From JBFWRK01 sp050248955 (lineage in GTDB: Bacteria; Actinomycetota; Acidimicrobiia; Acidimicrobiales; Ilumatobacteraceae): a stretch of 64,000 nucleotides of DNA. A program made the translations under genes and the position numbers. Positions 34,186 through 42,304 of this stretch are shown in pieces. The DNA lies in NCBI GenBank assembly GCA_050248955.1, contig JBFWRK010000016.1, positions 1-64,000 of the forward strand, written 5' to 3'. Position 1 is the stretch's first letter, and every line of letters begins with the position of its first letter. The notes under the pieces are model-generated. The model did not search any database, was not told the DNA's origin, and saw only the letters and a program-made list of their open reading frames with translations.

Positions 34186-35100
34186 CTAGGACGCCGGGTC
34201 GAGCGCGGCGATGAGCTTCTGCTTCGACATCTTCGACCGACCCGGGATGCTCTTCTCGGCGGCTCGCTCGTAGAGCTCTTCCTTGGACAGACCGGCGAGG
34301 TCCTGCTTCGGACGGCGCCGGCTGCGGGCCTCACTGATGTCCGTGAGGCTCGCCTTCAGCGCAGCCATGAGGTCGCCGACCGGCTCGGCGGGCTCGTCGC
34401 GGCGCTCGACGACGATCTCCTCGCCCTTCGCCTTCGCCTCGATCAGGTCGAGGATGCGGTCGCGGTACGTGTCGGTGTAGGCGCTCGGATCGAAGTGGAC
34501 CGTCAGCGAGTCGATCAGCTGCTCCGCGATGCGCAGCTCGCGCTGCACCGGCTTGGCCCGCCGGGGAAGGCCGAGCTCGTCGGTGGGCCGGACCTCGTCG
34601 CCGAAAAACATCGTCTCGAGGATCAGCACCGGACCCGACGGCCGGATGGCCGCCAGGTGCTGCTTGGAGCGCATCACGAAGCGTCCGATCGCGACGCGTG
34701 CTGACCGCTCCATCGCGTCCCGAAGGAGCGCATACGCCTTCTCGCCGCTCTGCTTCGGCGCGAGGTAATACGACTTCTCGAAGTACACGGGATCGATCTC
34801 GTCGAGTCTGACGAAGCTCTCGATCTCGATCGCACGCGACTTGCCGGGCTCGACCGACTCCAGCTCCTCCTGCGTGAGCATCACGTAGCGGTCGTCGGAG
34901 ACCTCATACCCCTTGACGACGTGGTCGTAGTCGACCTCGTCGTCGGTGCCCTCGGCGACCCGCTCGTGGCGGATCCTCCGTCCGCTGCCCTCCTCGAACT
35001 CGTGGAAGCGGACGTCCTTCGACTCCGTGGCGGCGTGCAGGCCGACCGGTACGTTCACGAGACCGAAGGAGATGGACCCGGACCAGATCGCGCGCGGCAT
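34186..35100 (-). CDS. ku: Ku DNA-end-binding protein
   Basis: 304-residue bacterial Ku, the homodimeric ring that loads on broken DNA ends and recruits the end-joining ligase. MPRAIWSGSISFGLVNVPV is the family opening; RIRHERVAEGTDDEVDYDHVVKGYE and DEIDPVYFEKSYYLAPKQSGEKAY follow. The C-terminus carries LSKEELYERAAEKSIPGRSK, a SAP/Rho_N-like DNA-binding motif seen in extended Ku proteins. ATG 35100. The nearest ligase is the ATP-dependent one at 58440-59432, about 23 kb away rather than adjacent. Confidence 0.96.
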   Translation of the reverse strand: MPRAIWSGSISFGLVNVPVGLHAATESKDVRFHEFEEGSGRRIRHERVAEGTDDEVDYDHVVKGYEVSDDRYVMLTQEELESVEPGKSRAIEIESFVRLDEIDPVYFEKSYYLAPKQSGEKAYALLRDAMERSARVAIGRFVMRSKQHLAAIRPSGPVLILETMFFGDEVRPTDELGLPRRAKPVQRELRIAEQLIDSLTVHFDPSAYTDTYRDRILDLIEAKAKGEEIVVERRDEPAEPVGDLMAALKASLTDISEARSRRRPKQDLAGLSKEELYERAAEKSIPGRSKMSKQKLIAALDPAS

Positions 35101-35131
35101 GGACAAGGCATACCCGCTGAACGGGCCGGCT

Positions 35132-35986
35132 TCAATCCGAGGAGCCTCGATTCGACGACTCGTCGTCGACGGCGCGGAGTGCGTCTTGCGCGGCAGCGAG
35201 CGACGCGCGTGCCTCGTCGAGTCGCCCGACTGCTTCGTCGAGCCGTCGCTGCGCCGCATCGACGTTGTCCTGGGCGGCGGCCTCGTCGCGCGCGGCCGCC
35301 CGGAGCGCGGCACGAGCCCGGGTCCGCTCCGCCTCCACCTGGCGGCGTCGGGCCGCCTCGGCTCGGGCCACCCGGGCGTCCGACACCGGCGTCGGACGCG
35401 GCGGTGGAGTGCGCGGCGGCGTCGTGCGCGACCGGGATGTGCGCGACCGGGTCGTCGGCGACGACGCGGCCCTCGCCGGACGTGGCGAGGGGTCGGGCGG
35501 CTCCGGAGCGCCGGCGAACGGATCCTGCGGCTCGACCGCCGCTGAGCCGACGACGCCGCTGCGGAGGAGCGCCGCTCCTGCATTGTTGGAGAGCGATCGG
35601 ACCAGCTGTTCGATCTCGTCGCGTTGATCCCCGCCGCCTGGGGCGTCGCGACGCAGTTGCTGCGCCGCGGCGTCGATCAGCGCGCTCGCGGCAGATCGCA
35701 GCTCGCGGGTGGCCGTCCGCATCGTCTCGGCGCCGCCTCCTCCGATCGCCGACGATTGCGCCGCGGTGGCCTCGGCCACCGCGGTGGCGAACCGGTCCGC
35801 GAGGCTCGCGGCGTCGCGCACGGCGGCGTTCAACGCGTGTTCCGCCAACCTGGGGCGCCGGAGCGCGGCGACTGCCTTCGCGTCGTCGCCGCGACCGTCC
35901 GCCTTCAGCTGTCGGACGAGCTCGTTGCGGCGGACGACGAACTCCGACGGCGGGACCGCGTACAGCTCGTGCGCCTCGTCGATCAT
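35132..35986 (-). CDS. Actinobacterial coiled-coil protein, function unknown
   Basis: 284 residues, almost wholly helical. The N-terminal block MIDEAHELYAVPPSEFVVRR with ALRRPRLAEHALNAAV belongs to a family common in actinomycetes with no function assigned. The middle has Pro/Thr/Arg-rich linker sequence (about 165-205) and the last 75 residues are an Ala/Arg/Glu coiled coil. ATG 35986 fits the conserved opening. It is 31 bases upstream of ku on the same strand and may be co-transcribed with it; whether it acts in repair is not shown. Confidence 0.75.
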   Translation of the reverse strand: MIDEAHELYAVPPSEFVVRRNELVRQLKADGRGDDAKAVAALRRPRLAEHALNAAVRDAASLADRFATAVAEATAAQSSAIGGGGAETMRTATRELRSAASALIDAAAQQLRRDAPGGGDQRDEIEQLVRSLSNNAGAALLRSGVVGSAAVEPQDPFAGAPEPPDPSPRPARAASSPTTRSRTSRSRTTPPRTPPPRPTPVSDARVARAEAARRRQVEAERTRARAALRAAARDEAAAQDNVDAAQRRLDEAVGRLDEARASLAAAQDALRAVDDESSNRGSSD

Positions 35987-36113
35987 CGAGGCAGCCTGGC
36001 ACGCGCCTCGCTGATGGTTCGTCCCGGCGCTCGTCCGCTGGTGCTGTAGCACGTCTCGGGACAACCGGAGCGGATAGTCCCGACGCATCATGCGGTTATT
36101 CGACCACGCTTAG

Positions 36114-36119
36114 TAGCGT
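36114..36119 (+). promoter_or_regulatory. -10 box (TAGCGT) of GGDEF-EAL gene
   Basis: TAGCGT, 7 bases before GTG 36127; supports that start over the later in-frame ATG at 36163. Confidence 0.5.
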
Positions 36120-36126
36120 CTCAACA

Positions 36127-38805
36127 GTGAGTCAGCCCACCAGAGGCATCCCTGAGGCGAGCATGACCGCGCGTGGCCTGCCGGTGTGGGTGCTCGCGAC
36201 GATCACCGCCGTGCTGATGGCGTCGCGCACGCTCTGGACCGAGGGCATCACCGGTGAGCTGAGCTACCTCGGTGTGACGGTCGGGTCCGCGCTCGTCGCC
36301 TGGTCCAGCGTACGGCGGCTGCCGAAGGGCGAGCGCACCGGTTGGTCGCTCGTCGCGCTCGGCCTCGTGCTGTCGGCACTCGCCGACATCGCGTACTCCG
36401 TGCTCCTCGTCGTGCGCGACACCGCTCCCGACATCTCGATCGCCGATGCGTTCTGGCTCGGCTCGTACATCGCGCTGTTCGCCGGCCTGCTGCGGCTGCT
36501 CGTCGTGCGTGGCCCGGATCGCCGGATCGACGTCGACGGCCTGATCGACATGTGCGTCGTCGCGATCCTCGCGGTGATGGTCCTGTGGGAGCACTCGTTG
36601 CGGGCGACGGTCTTCGACGGCACGATCGCACCGCTCGTACGGGCGGTCTGGGCCGCCTACCCGGTTCTCGACGCGGTCATGCTCGGGCTCGTCGTCCGCA
36701 TGCTGATCAGCCGCCCGGCCCGCCGCGCGACCGGCCTCGTGCTCGCCGCCGGTGCGCTCTGCTGGCTCGTCGCTGATCTCTCGTGGATGCTCAGCGAGGC
36801 CGTCTCGGGGGTCTGGGCCGATGCGGAGTGGATGCTCGGCGCGGCGCTCATCGCCCTGGCGGCGCGGGCAGCAGGGGCGATCGGTACGACGGAGGACGTC
36901 GCCATCGATCGCATCGGCCGTGGTCGCGTGCTGCTCGCGATCGCGCCGCTGCTCGTGCCCGTCCTCGTCGAGGCGTGGTCCTACGCCCGCGGGTATGACC
37001 CGAACCCCGTGCCCCTGCTCATCGCCGCGGTCTGCCTCGGTGGCCTGGCCTATGCCCGCGCGGTACGGCTCCTCCGGGCCGGCCAGGACAGCCGGGACCG
37101 CTTGGCGGCGAGCTGGCGCCACTTCCGGGCGTTGGCCGCGAACTCCTCGGATGCAGTGGTCGTGATCGATGCCGACGGAACGATCACGAACGACGCGCCG
37201 CAGCTGCCGGCGATGCTCGGTCGCAGCGACATTGCGACGGTCGGCGCCGACCTCGGGAAGCTGCTCCAGCCGATCGACACGGACTGGGCCAAGGCCGCGC
37301 TCCAGCAGATCTCGTCGATGCGCGGCGAAGTCGTCAACACCGAGATGCGGGTGCGTCACGAGGACGGGACCACGATGTGGCTCGCCGCCCGGGCGCTGAA
37401 CCTCCAGGACGACCCGGATGTCGGCGGCATCGTGATCAACCTGCACGACATCACGGATCGCAAGCGCGCCGAGGACGAGCTGTCGCACCAGGCCTTCCAC
37501 GACTCGCTCACGGGGCTTGCGAACCGCGCCCTGTTCCGGGATCGCATCGAGCACGGACTCCGTCGCGCCGGCCGGTCGGGGGCCGAGATCACGGTTGCGT
37601 CGCTCGACCTCGACGGGTTCAAGCTCGTGAACGACAACCTCGGGCACGAGGCCGGCGACGAGCTGCTCTGCGAGGTCGCGCGGCGGCTCGAGGGCGCGGT
37701 CCGCAGCTCGGACACCGTCGCCAGGCTCGGCGGCGACGAGTTCGCCGTCCTCGTCGACCACAGCGCTCGCTCCGTCGACGACGCAGTGACGATCGCCGAC
37801 CGGATCCTGCAGTCGCTCTCCCAGCCGTTCGTGGTAGCGGGCCAGCAGGTCCGTCTGTCGGCGAGCATCGGCATCGCCCCGGCCGACGCGACGGCGAGCG
37901 CGTCGTCGTTGCTGCGCGACGCGGACATCGCGATGTACGAGGCGAAGACCACTGGTCGCAACGCGTGGGTGCTGTACGACGCGGGGATGCAGGCCGCGGC
38001 AGCCGAGGAGCGCCAGCTCGAAGCCGATCTCCGCGATGCGCTGGGCCACGATCAGTTCAGGCTGCTGTACCAGCCGGTCGTCCAGCTCGACAGTGGCCGG
38101 GTCACGGGCTTCGAGGCGCTGCTGCGATGGGACCACCCCGAGCGGGGCATGGTCCTTCCCGAAGACTTCATCCGCCGGGCCGAGGACAACGGGATGATCG
38201 TCGACGTCGGCCGATGGGTGCTCGACGAGGCATGCCGCACGGCGGCGAACTGGAGCCGCCAACCCGGCGCCGCTGCATTGACGATGGCGGTGAACGTGTC
38301 GGCTCGACAGATCGCCTCCCTCGACTTCATCGACCACGTCAGAGACGCGCTCGAGGCGTCCGGTTTCGACCCCGCGTCGCTCGTGCTCGAGATGACCGAG
38401 ACGGTGCTCATCCAGGATGCCGCCACGGCAGCGGAGCGGTTGCACGAGCTCCGTTCGTTGGGCGTGCGCATCGCGATCGACGACTTCGGCACGGGCTACT
38501 CCTCGCTCAGCTACCTGCGGCAGTTCCCGATCGACATCCTCAAGATCGACCGGTCGTTCGTGAGCACGATCAACGACCGTGATCAGGTGCCGCCGATCGT
38601 CCGGGGGCTGCTCGAGCTCGGGCGGACCCTGCAGCTCGAGACGATTGCCGAAGGCATCGAGCTCGACGCCCAGCGCGACGGCCTGCGCGACGAGCACTGC
38701 CTGCTCGGTCAGGGCTACCTGTTCGCCCGACCGCTGTCGTCCGATGGCGCGCTCCGTCTCCTCGTCGACGGCGCCGCCCTCGACCCCGTGGCGCCCGGTA
38801 CCTGA
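36127..38805 (+). CDS. Membrane PAS-GGDEF-EAL cyclic-di-GMP enzyme
   Basis: 892 residues. About nine N-terminal membrane helices (to residue 310) are followed by a PAS domain (about 335-450; DAVVVIDADGTITNDA), a GGDEF domain (RLGGDEFAVLV, with the RxxD inhibitory site RSSD five residues before) and an EAL domain (GFEALLRW, DDFGTGYSSLSYL, LKIDRSFV, AEGIE). Both active sites look intact, so it could make or degrade cyclic di-GMP. GTG 36127 is preferred because of the TAGCGT box 7 bases upstream. Its 3' end overlaps mrpG on the other strand by 91 bases. Confidence 0.93.
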   Translation: MSQPTRGIPEASMTARGLPVWVLATITAVLMASRTLWTEGITGELSYLGVTVGSALVAWSSVRRLPKGERTGWSLVALGLVLSALADIAYSVLLVVRDTAPDISIADAFWLGSYIALFAGLLRLLVVRGPDRRIDVDGLIDMCVVAILAVMVLWEHSLRATVFDGTIAPLVRAVWAAYPVLDAVMLGLVVRMLISRPARRATGLVLAAGALCWLVADLSWMLSEAVSGVWADAEWMLGAALIALAARAAGAIGTTEDVAIDRIGRGRVLLAIAPLLVPVLVEAWSYARGYDPNPVPLLIAAVCLGGLAYARAVRLLRAGQDSRDRLAASWRHFRALAANSSDAVVVIDADGTITNDAPQLPAMLGRSDIATVGADLGKLLQPIDTDWAKAALQQISSMRGEVVNTEMRVRHEDGTTMWLAARALNLQDDPDVGGIVINLHDITDRKRAEDELSHQAFHDSLTGLANRALFRDRIEHGLRRAGRSGAEITVASLDLDGFKLVNDNLGHEAGDELLCEVARRLEGAVRSSDTVARLGGDEFAVLVDHSARSVDDAVTIADRILQSLSQPFVVAGQQVRLSASIGIAPADATASASSLLRDADIAMYEAKTTGRNAWVLYDAGMQAAAAEERQLEADLRDALGHDQFRLLYQPVVQLDSGRVTGFEALLRWDHPERGMVLPEDFIRRAEDNGMIVDVGRWVLDEACRTAANWSRQPGAAALTMAVNVSARQIASLDFIDHVRDALEASGFDPASLVLEMTETVLIQDAATAAERLHELRSLGVRIAIDDFGTGYSSLSYLRQFPIDILKIDRSFVSTINDRDQVPPIVRGLLELGRTLQLETIAEGIELDAQRDGLRDEHCLLGQGYLFARPLSSDGALRLLVDGAALDPVAPGT

Positions 38806-39077
38806 GCGACGCCCTCCGTCTTGTACGTCGCACGGCTGACCATGTTGGCCGCGACCGGCGACGTGATCACCTGCAGCACCGCAGCGAGCACGAGCGACGT
38901 GACGTCGTTGGGGTGCGAGAGCGAGATCGCGGCGCCGAGCAGGAGGAGCAGGCTCCCCGCCGTCGACGCCTTCGTCAGCGCGTGCATCCGCTTGTAGACG
39001 TCGTCGAAGCGGACCATGCCGACGGCGGCGAGGAGCGTGAGGATCGCGCCGCCGAGGAGGAGCATGCGGCCGATCAT
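38715..39077 (-). CDS. mrpG: Na+/H+ antiporter subunit MrpG
   Basis: 120 residues, three membrane helices (MLLLGGAILTLLAAVGMVRF, the middle AGSLLLLLGAAISL and LVLAAVLQVITSPVAANMV). RFDDVYKRMHALTKASTAG is the MnhG/PhaG hallmark. The final 30 residues (rich in Arg/Ser) are longer than usual and come from the part that overlaps the convergent GGDEF-EAL gene. Last gene of the mrp operon; ATGA overlap with mrpF. Confidence 0.9.
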   Translation of the reverse strand: MIGRMLLLGGAILTLLAAVGMVRFDDVYKRMHALTKASTAGSLLLLLGAAISLSHPNDVTSLVLAAVLQVITSPVAANMVSRATYKTEGVAQVPGATGSRAAPSTRRRSAPSDDSGRANR

Positions 39078-39325
39078 CGGCCCCTGCCCTCGATGAACCG
39101 GGCGACCATCGCGGTGCCGACGAAGCTGACGAGCGCCACGACCACGAGCACGGGGAGGAACGCGCCGCGCCCGGTGTCGACGGCTTGGGTCGCGATCGCG
39201 CCCATCCCGGCGATCAACATCCCGCTCAACGCGTTGATGCGGTCGGCGAGCGTCGGGCCGACGATCATGCGATACCCGAAGAGCGTGGCGGCGGCGGCCA
39301 GGACGAGATAGGTGGCGGTGATCAT
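39074..39325 (-). CDS. mrpF: Na+/H+ antiporter subunit MrpF
   Basis: 83 residues, three membrane helices. GYRMIVGPTLADRINALSG (Arg/Asp between helices 1 and 2) and the FIEGRGR end match MnhF/PhaF. Overlaps mrpE and mrpG by 4 bases each, which suggests tightly coupled translation and fixed stoichiometry. Confidence 0.9.
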   Translation of the reverse strand: MITATYLVLAAAATLFGYRMIVGPTLADRINALSGMLIAGMGAIATQAVDTGRGAFLPVLVVVALVSFVGTAMVARFIEGRGR

Positions 39326-39855
39326 CGTCCGGCCTCAGGTCCGGTCTCGGACCGGTCGAGCCGGGCCAGGTCGTCGTCGTTGCCGAACGCCCGCACCGCG
39401 AGCGCTTCCAGCGTCGCGACGCTCCGTCGCGTCGCCCCGTCGTCACGGAACGGGAGCACGTGGAGGAGGATCACCGGCGGAGTGATCGACACCTCGACGG
39501 GCAACATGCCCGGGCTGAGCGCGAACACGTTGGCGAGGAACGTGATCATGCTCTCGGACGTCGTCCGCAACGGGCAGGCGACGACGCCCGTTGGCACCCT
39601 GGACCGACGACCGAGCACCGCGCGGGCGACGAGCACGTTCGACACGACGAACTGGTACACGAGGTGGACGGCGAGCCTGCCGAGGGCGAACGGGCGGAAC
39701 CCACCGCCACCGCGCGCGACGCGTGCACCGGTCGGGTACGTGACCAGCAGCAGCAGTGCGACGCCGCCGCCACTGATCACGTTGGCGACGCTGAGGTCAC
39801 CCCAGAGGAGGCACCAAAGGCCGGTCAGCATCGCGCCACGAACGATCGGGTTCAC
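39322..39855 (-). CDS. mrpE: Na+/H+ antiporter subunit MrpE
   Basis: 177 residues from GTG 39855, which overlaps the mrpD stop as GTGA. Helices near residues 5-45, then LGRLAVHLVYQFVVSNVLVA and the MnhE block PLRTTSESMITFLANVFALSPGMLPVE-like segment around residue 105-130. MrpE is needed for assembly of the complex rather than for ion flow in characterised systems. Confidence 0.9.
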   Translation of the reverse strand: MNPIVRGAMLTGLWCLLWGDLSVANVISGGGVALLLLVTYPTGARVARGGGGFRPFALGRLAVHLVYQFVVSNVLVARAVLGRRSRVPTGVVACPLRTTSESMITFLANVFALSPGMLPVEVSITPPVILLHVLPFRDDGATRRSVATLEALAVRAFGNDDDLARLDRSETGPEAGR

Positions 39856-41345
39856 GGGCCCAGCACCGCTCGGAGGTACGCCGACGGGTCGAGCAGATCC
39901 GTCGCCGCTCGCTGGCACAACTCGTAGAGCGGCCCGGCGGCCGCTGCGATCGCGAGGCTCAGCACCATCAGCGCGATCGTCGGCAGGACCATCAGCGGCG
40001 GGCCGCCGAGACGTCCGACGACGTGCGGTGTGCCGGTCGGGGGTTCCGACACCGGGCTCCAGAAGACGCCGATCCAGATCTTCATCATCGAGAACAGGGT
40101 GAGCAGGCTGACGAGCAGGCTGACGGCGACGATCAGGTAGCTGTCGCCACCGAAGCCGGCTTCGACCAGCGCGAACTTCGGTACGAAGCCGGACAGCGGC
40201 GGCACGCCGGCGAGGCTGAGCGCCGGGACGAGGAACAGCACCGCGACGACGGGCGCCGACCGCACCATGTTGCCGAGGCTCGTGATGCGACTCGAGCCAC
40301 CGACGTGCTCCATGAGCCCGCCGGTGAGGAACAGCGTCGTCTTCGCCACGATGTGGTGGACGGTGTAGAGGATCGCTGCCGCCAGGCCGGCGACGCTCAT
40401 CAGGCCCAGTCCCATCACCATGAAGCCGATGTGGCTGACGATGTTGAACGACAGGATGCGCTTGATGTCGTCCTGTGCGATCGCGCCGAGGACGCCCACC
40501 ACCATCGTCAGGCCAGCCGCCACGAGCAGCAACGTGGTGGGTCGCGAGTCGACGGGGAAGAGCAGCGTCTGCGTGCGGATCAGCGCGTACACGCCGACCT
40601 TCGTCAGGAGACCGGCGAACACCGCGGTGACCGGAGAGGGCGCGATCGGGTAGCTGTCGGGCAGCCACGAGAACAGCGGGAACAGGCCCGCCTTCACACC
40701 GAACACGACGACGAGCAGGACGGCGAACGCGCTCCGCACACCGGGAGGGAGCTCCGCGATGCGCCCGGAGAGGTCGGCCATGTTCACCGTGCCGGTCGCG
40801 GCGTAGAGCAGTGCGAGGGACGTGATGAACAACGTCGAGGCGAGGAGGCTGATCACGACGTACGTCATGCCCGAGCGGACCTGCTCTCGTCCGCCCCCGA
40901 GCGTCAACAGGACGTAGCTGGCGGTCAACATCATCTCGAACGAGACGAACAGGTTGAACAGGTCGCCGGTCGTGAACGACGCGGCAACGCCCGCGGCGAG
41001 CACGAGGTAGACGGACTGGAAGCCGACGTGATGGCGCTCCGCACCCGGTTGCCCGATCGCGTACAGCAGCACGGCGAGGAGCATCACGGAACCAACGGTG
41101 AGCATGGTCGCCGAGAGGCGGTCGACGACGAGCGAGATCCCGATCGGCGCCGGCCACTCCCCGGCCGACATCACGAGCGGACCGTCACGATCGACGGCCA
41201 CGAGCAGCACGCTCGAGATGCACGTCGTCGCGGTGAGCACGCTGAGCGCGACGACGCGCTGCACGACGCGCCAGCGGCCGAAGACGATCGACAACGCGGC
41301 GCCGATCAACGGGAGCACGATCGGCAACGGGACGAGGTGCCTCAC
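39852..41345 (-). CDS. mrpD: Na+/H+ antiporter subunit MrpD
   Basis: 497 residues, about 14 membrane helices, homologous to complex I subunits N/M/L. A lysine-bearing helix (TKVGVYALIRTQTLLF), DIKRILSFNIVSHIGFMVMG and HHIVAKTTLFLTGGLMEH show the proton-path Lys/His residues typical of MrpD. It forms the ion-translocating core with MrpA. Overlaps mrpC (ATGA) and mrpE (GTGA). Confidence 0.95.
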   Translation of the reverse strand: MRHLVPLPIVLPLIGAALSIVFGRWRVVQRVVALSVLTATTCISSVLLVAVDRDGPLVMSAGEWPAPIGISLVVDRLSATMLTVGSVMLLAVLLYAIGQPGAERHHVGFQSVYLVLAAGVAASFTTGDLFNLFVSFEMMLTASYVLLTLGGGREQVRSGMTYVVISLLASTLFITSLALLYAATGTVNMADLSGRIAELPPGVRSAFAVLLVVVFGVKAGLFPLFSWLPDSYPIAPSPVTAVFAGLLTKVGVYALIRTQTLLFPVDSRPTTLLLVAAGLTMVVGVLGAIAQDDIKRILSFNIVSHIGFMVMGLGLMSVAGLAAAILYTVHHIVAKTTLFLTGGLMEHVGGSSRITSLGNMVRSAPVVAVLFLVPALSLAGVPPLSGFVPKFALVEAGFGGDSYLIVAVSLLVSLLTLFSMMKIWIGVFWSPVSEPPTGTPHVVGRLGGPPLMVLPTIALMVLSLAIAAAAGPLYELCQRAATDLLDPSAYLRAVLGP

Positions 41346-41806
41346 GGACCGTCACCCCCGGTGCGCACCGGATCGCTGCCGAGCACGCCCTCGATCGGCG
41401 CGTCGGGTTCCATCGGCTCGCGCTCGGCGGTCTCCTCGTCGTGCACCTCCTTGTCGCGCCAACCGGCGCGGCCGACGGCGCGGTCGGTGACGTCGTCCTC
41501 GACCTCGTCGTCGCGGCTGAGCATCCAGCTCCGGTAGGCCATCGCCAGCAGCAGCGCCGTCACGCCGAAGGTGATCACGATCGTCGTCAGCGCGAGCGCC
41601 TGCGGCAGCGGATCGCTGAACTCTCCAGGGTCACCCGTACCGATCAGCGGCGGGATGCCAACCGTTCCCGACGAGATGAGCAGCAGGTTCGAGCCGTGGC
41701 TCAGCAGCGCGAGGCCGATGATCACGCGGCTCAGCTTGCGTTGCAGCACCAGGTACGTGCCGATGCCGAACAGCAGCGCGGCCGCGAGGTCGAGCGTCAG
41801 GCTCAT
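41342..41806 (-). CDS. mrpC: Na+/H+ antiporter subunit MrpC
   Basis: 154 residues, three membrane helices homologous to NuoK (LFGIGTYLVLQRKLSRVIIG, NLLLISSG, ALALTTIVITFGVTALLLAMAY). A 45-residue charged cytoplasmic tail rich in Asp/Glu follows and is specific to this protein. ATG 41806 overlaps the TGA of an out-of-frame 27-codon frame that starts inside mrpB (separate entry). Confidence 0.92.
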   Translation of the reverse strand: MSLTLDLAAALLFGIGTYLVLQRKLSRVIIGLALLSHGSNLLLISSGTVGIPPLIGTGDPGEFSDPLPQALALTTIVITFGVTALLLAMAYRSWMLSRDDEVEDDVTDRAVGRAGWRDKEVHDEETAEREPMEPDAPIEGVLGSDPVRTGGDGP

Positions 41807-41886
41807 GACGCCCGCAGATCCGGCTCGGGCACATCCGGCTCGGGCGCTTCCAGCTCGGGCAACGCCCGGCAGGGGTCACGTCGCAT
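41803..41886 (-). other. Out-of-frame 27-codon frame bridging mrpB and mrpC
   Basis: ATG at 41886 within the last codons of mrpB opens a frame rich in Pro-Glu-Pro-Asp repeats (ALPELEAPEPDVPEPDLR) whose TGA overlaps the mrpC start as ATGA. Every other junction in the operon overlaps by 4 bases; only mrpB to mrpC leaves 69. Either a mini-gene couples translation, or an indel has cut the original MrpB tail. Confidence 0.5.
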
Positions 41887-42304
41887 CGCTCTCCTCACCG
41901 AACGCTTCGAAGATCATGAACACGAGGCCGATGACGACGAGGTACACGCCGATGTCGAACGCGAGCGTCGTCGACGCGTAGAACGATCCGATCAGCGGCA
42001 GCTCGAAGTCGCGCCCGAGCGATGACAGCACCGGATCACCGCGCAGCATCGGCACGATCGCTGTCGTGCTCGCGATCAGCAAGCCGCTGCCCAGGATCGT
42101 CCACGGCCGGAAGCGACTGAGGGAGCGCACGCCGTCGATGCCGCCGGCGAGATAGCGCAGGGAGATCGCCGAGCCGGCGACGAGCCCGCCGACGAAGCCG
42201 CCGCCCGGTTGGTTGTGCCCCGCGAACAGCAGGTAGATGCTGCCGACGAGAACGGCATGGAAGATGACGCGGGCCGATTCGTCGAGGATCACGAGCCGCT
42301 TCAT
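41876..42304 (-). CDS. mrpB: Na+/H+ antiporter subunit MrpB
   Basis: 142 residues, four membrane helices of the MnhB family (FHAVLVGSIYLLFAGHNQPG, GGFVGGLVAGSAISLRYLAGG, then two more; ends MIFEAFGEESDAT). The GHNQPGGGFVGGL block is diagnostic. Overlaps mrpA by 4 bases (ATGA). The end may be altered, because an in-phase Pro/Glu tail continues in a shifted frame up to mrpC. Confidence 0.92.
   Translation of the reverse strand: MKRLVILDESARVIFHAVLVGSIYLLFAGHNQPGGGFVGGLVAGSAISLRYLAGGIDGVRSLSRFRPWTILGSGLLIASTTAIVPMLRGDPVLSSLGRDFELPLIGSFYASTTLAFDIGVYLVVIGLVFMIFEAFGEESDAT

Noticed and set aside
34921..36126. N-terminal 400-residue extension of the GGDEF-EAL frame
   Set aside because: Arg/Pro/Ser-rich antisense of the ku and coiled-coil genes; a TAGCGT box 7 bases before GTG 36127 marks the real start.
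36121..38697. 858-codon minus-strand frame opposite the GGDEF-EAL gene
   Set aside because: Shadow of a high-GC gene; composition is Arg/Asp/Glu/His-rich without any domain, whereas the plus frame has complete PAS, GGDEF and EAL motifs.
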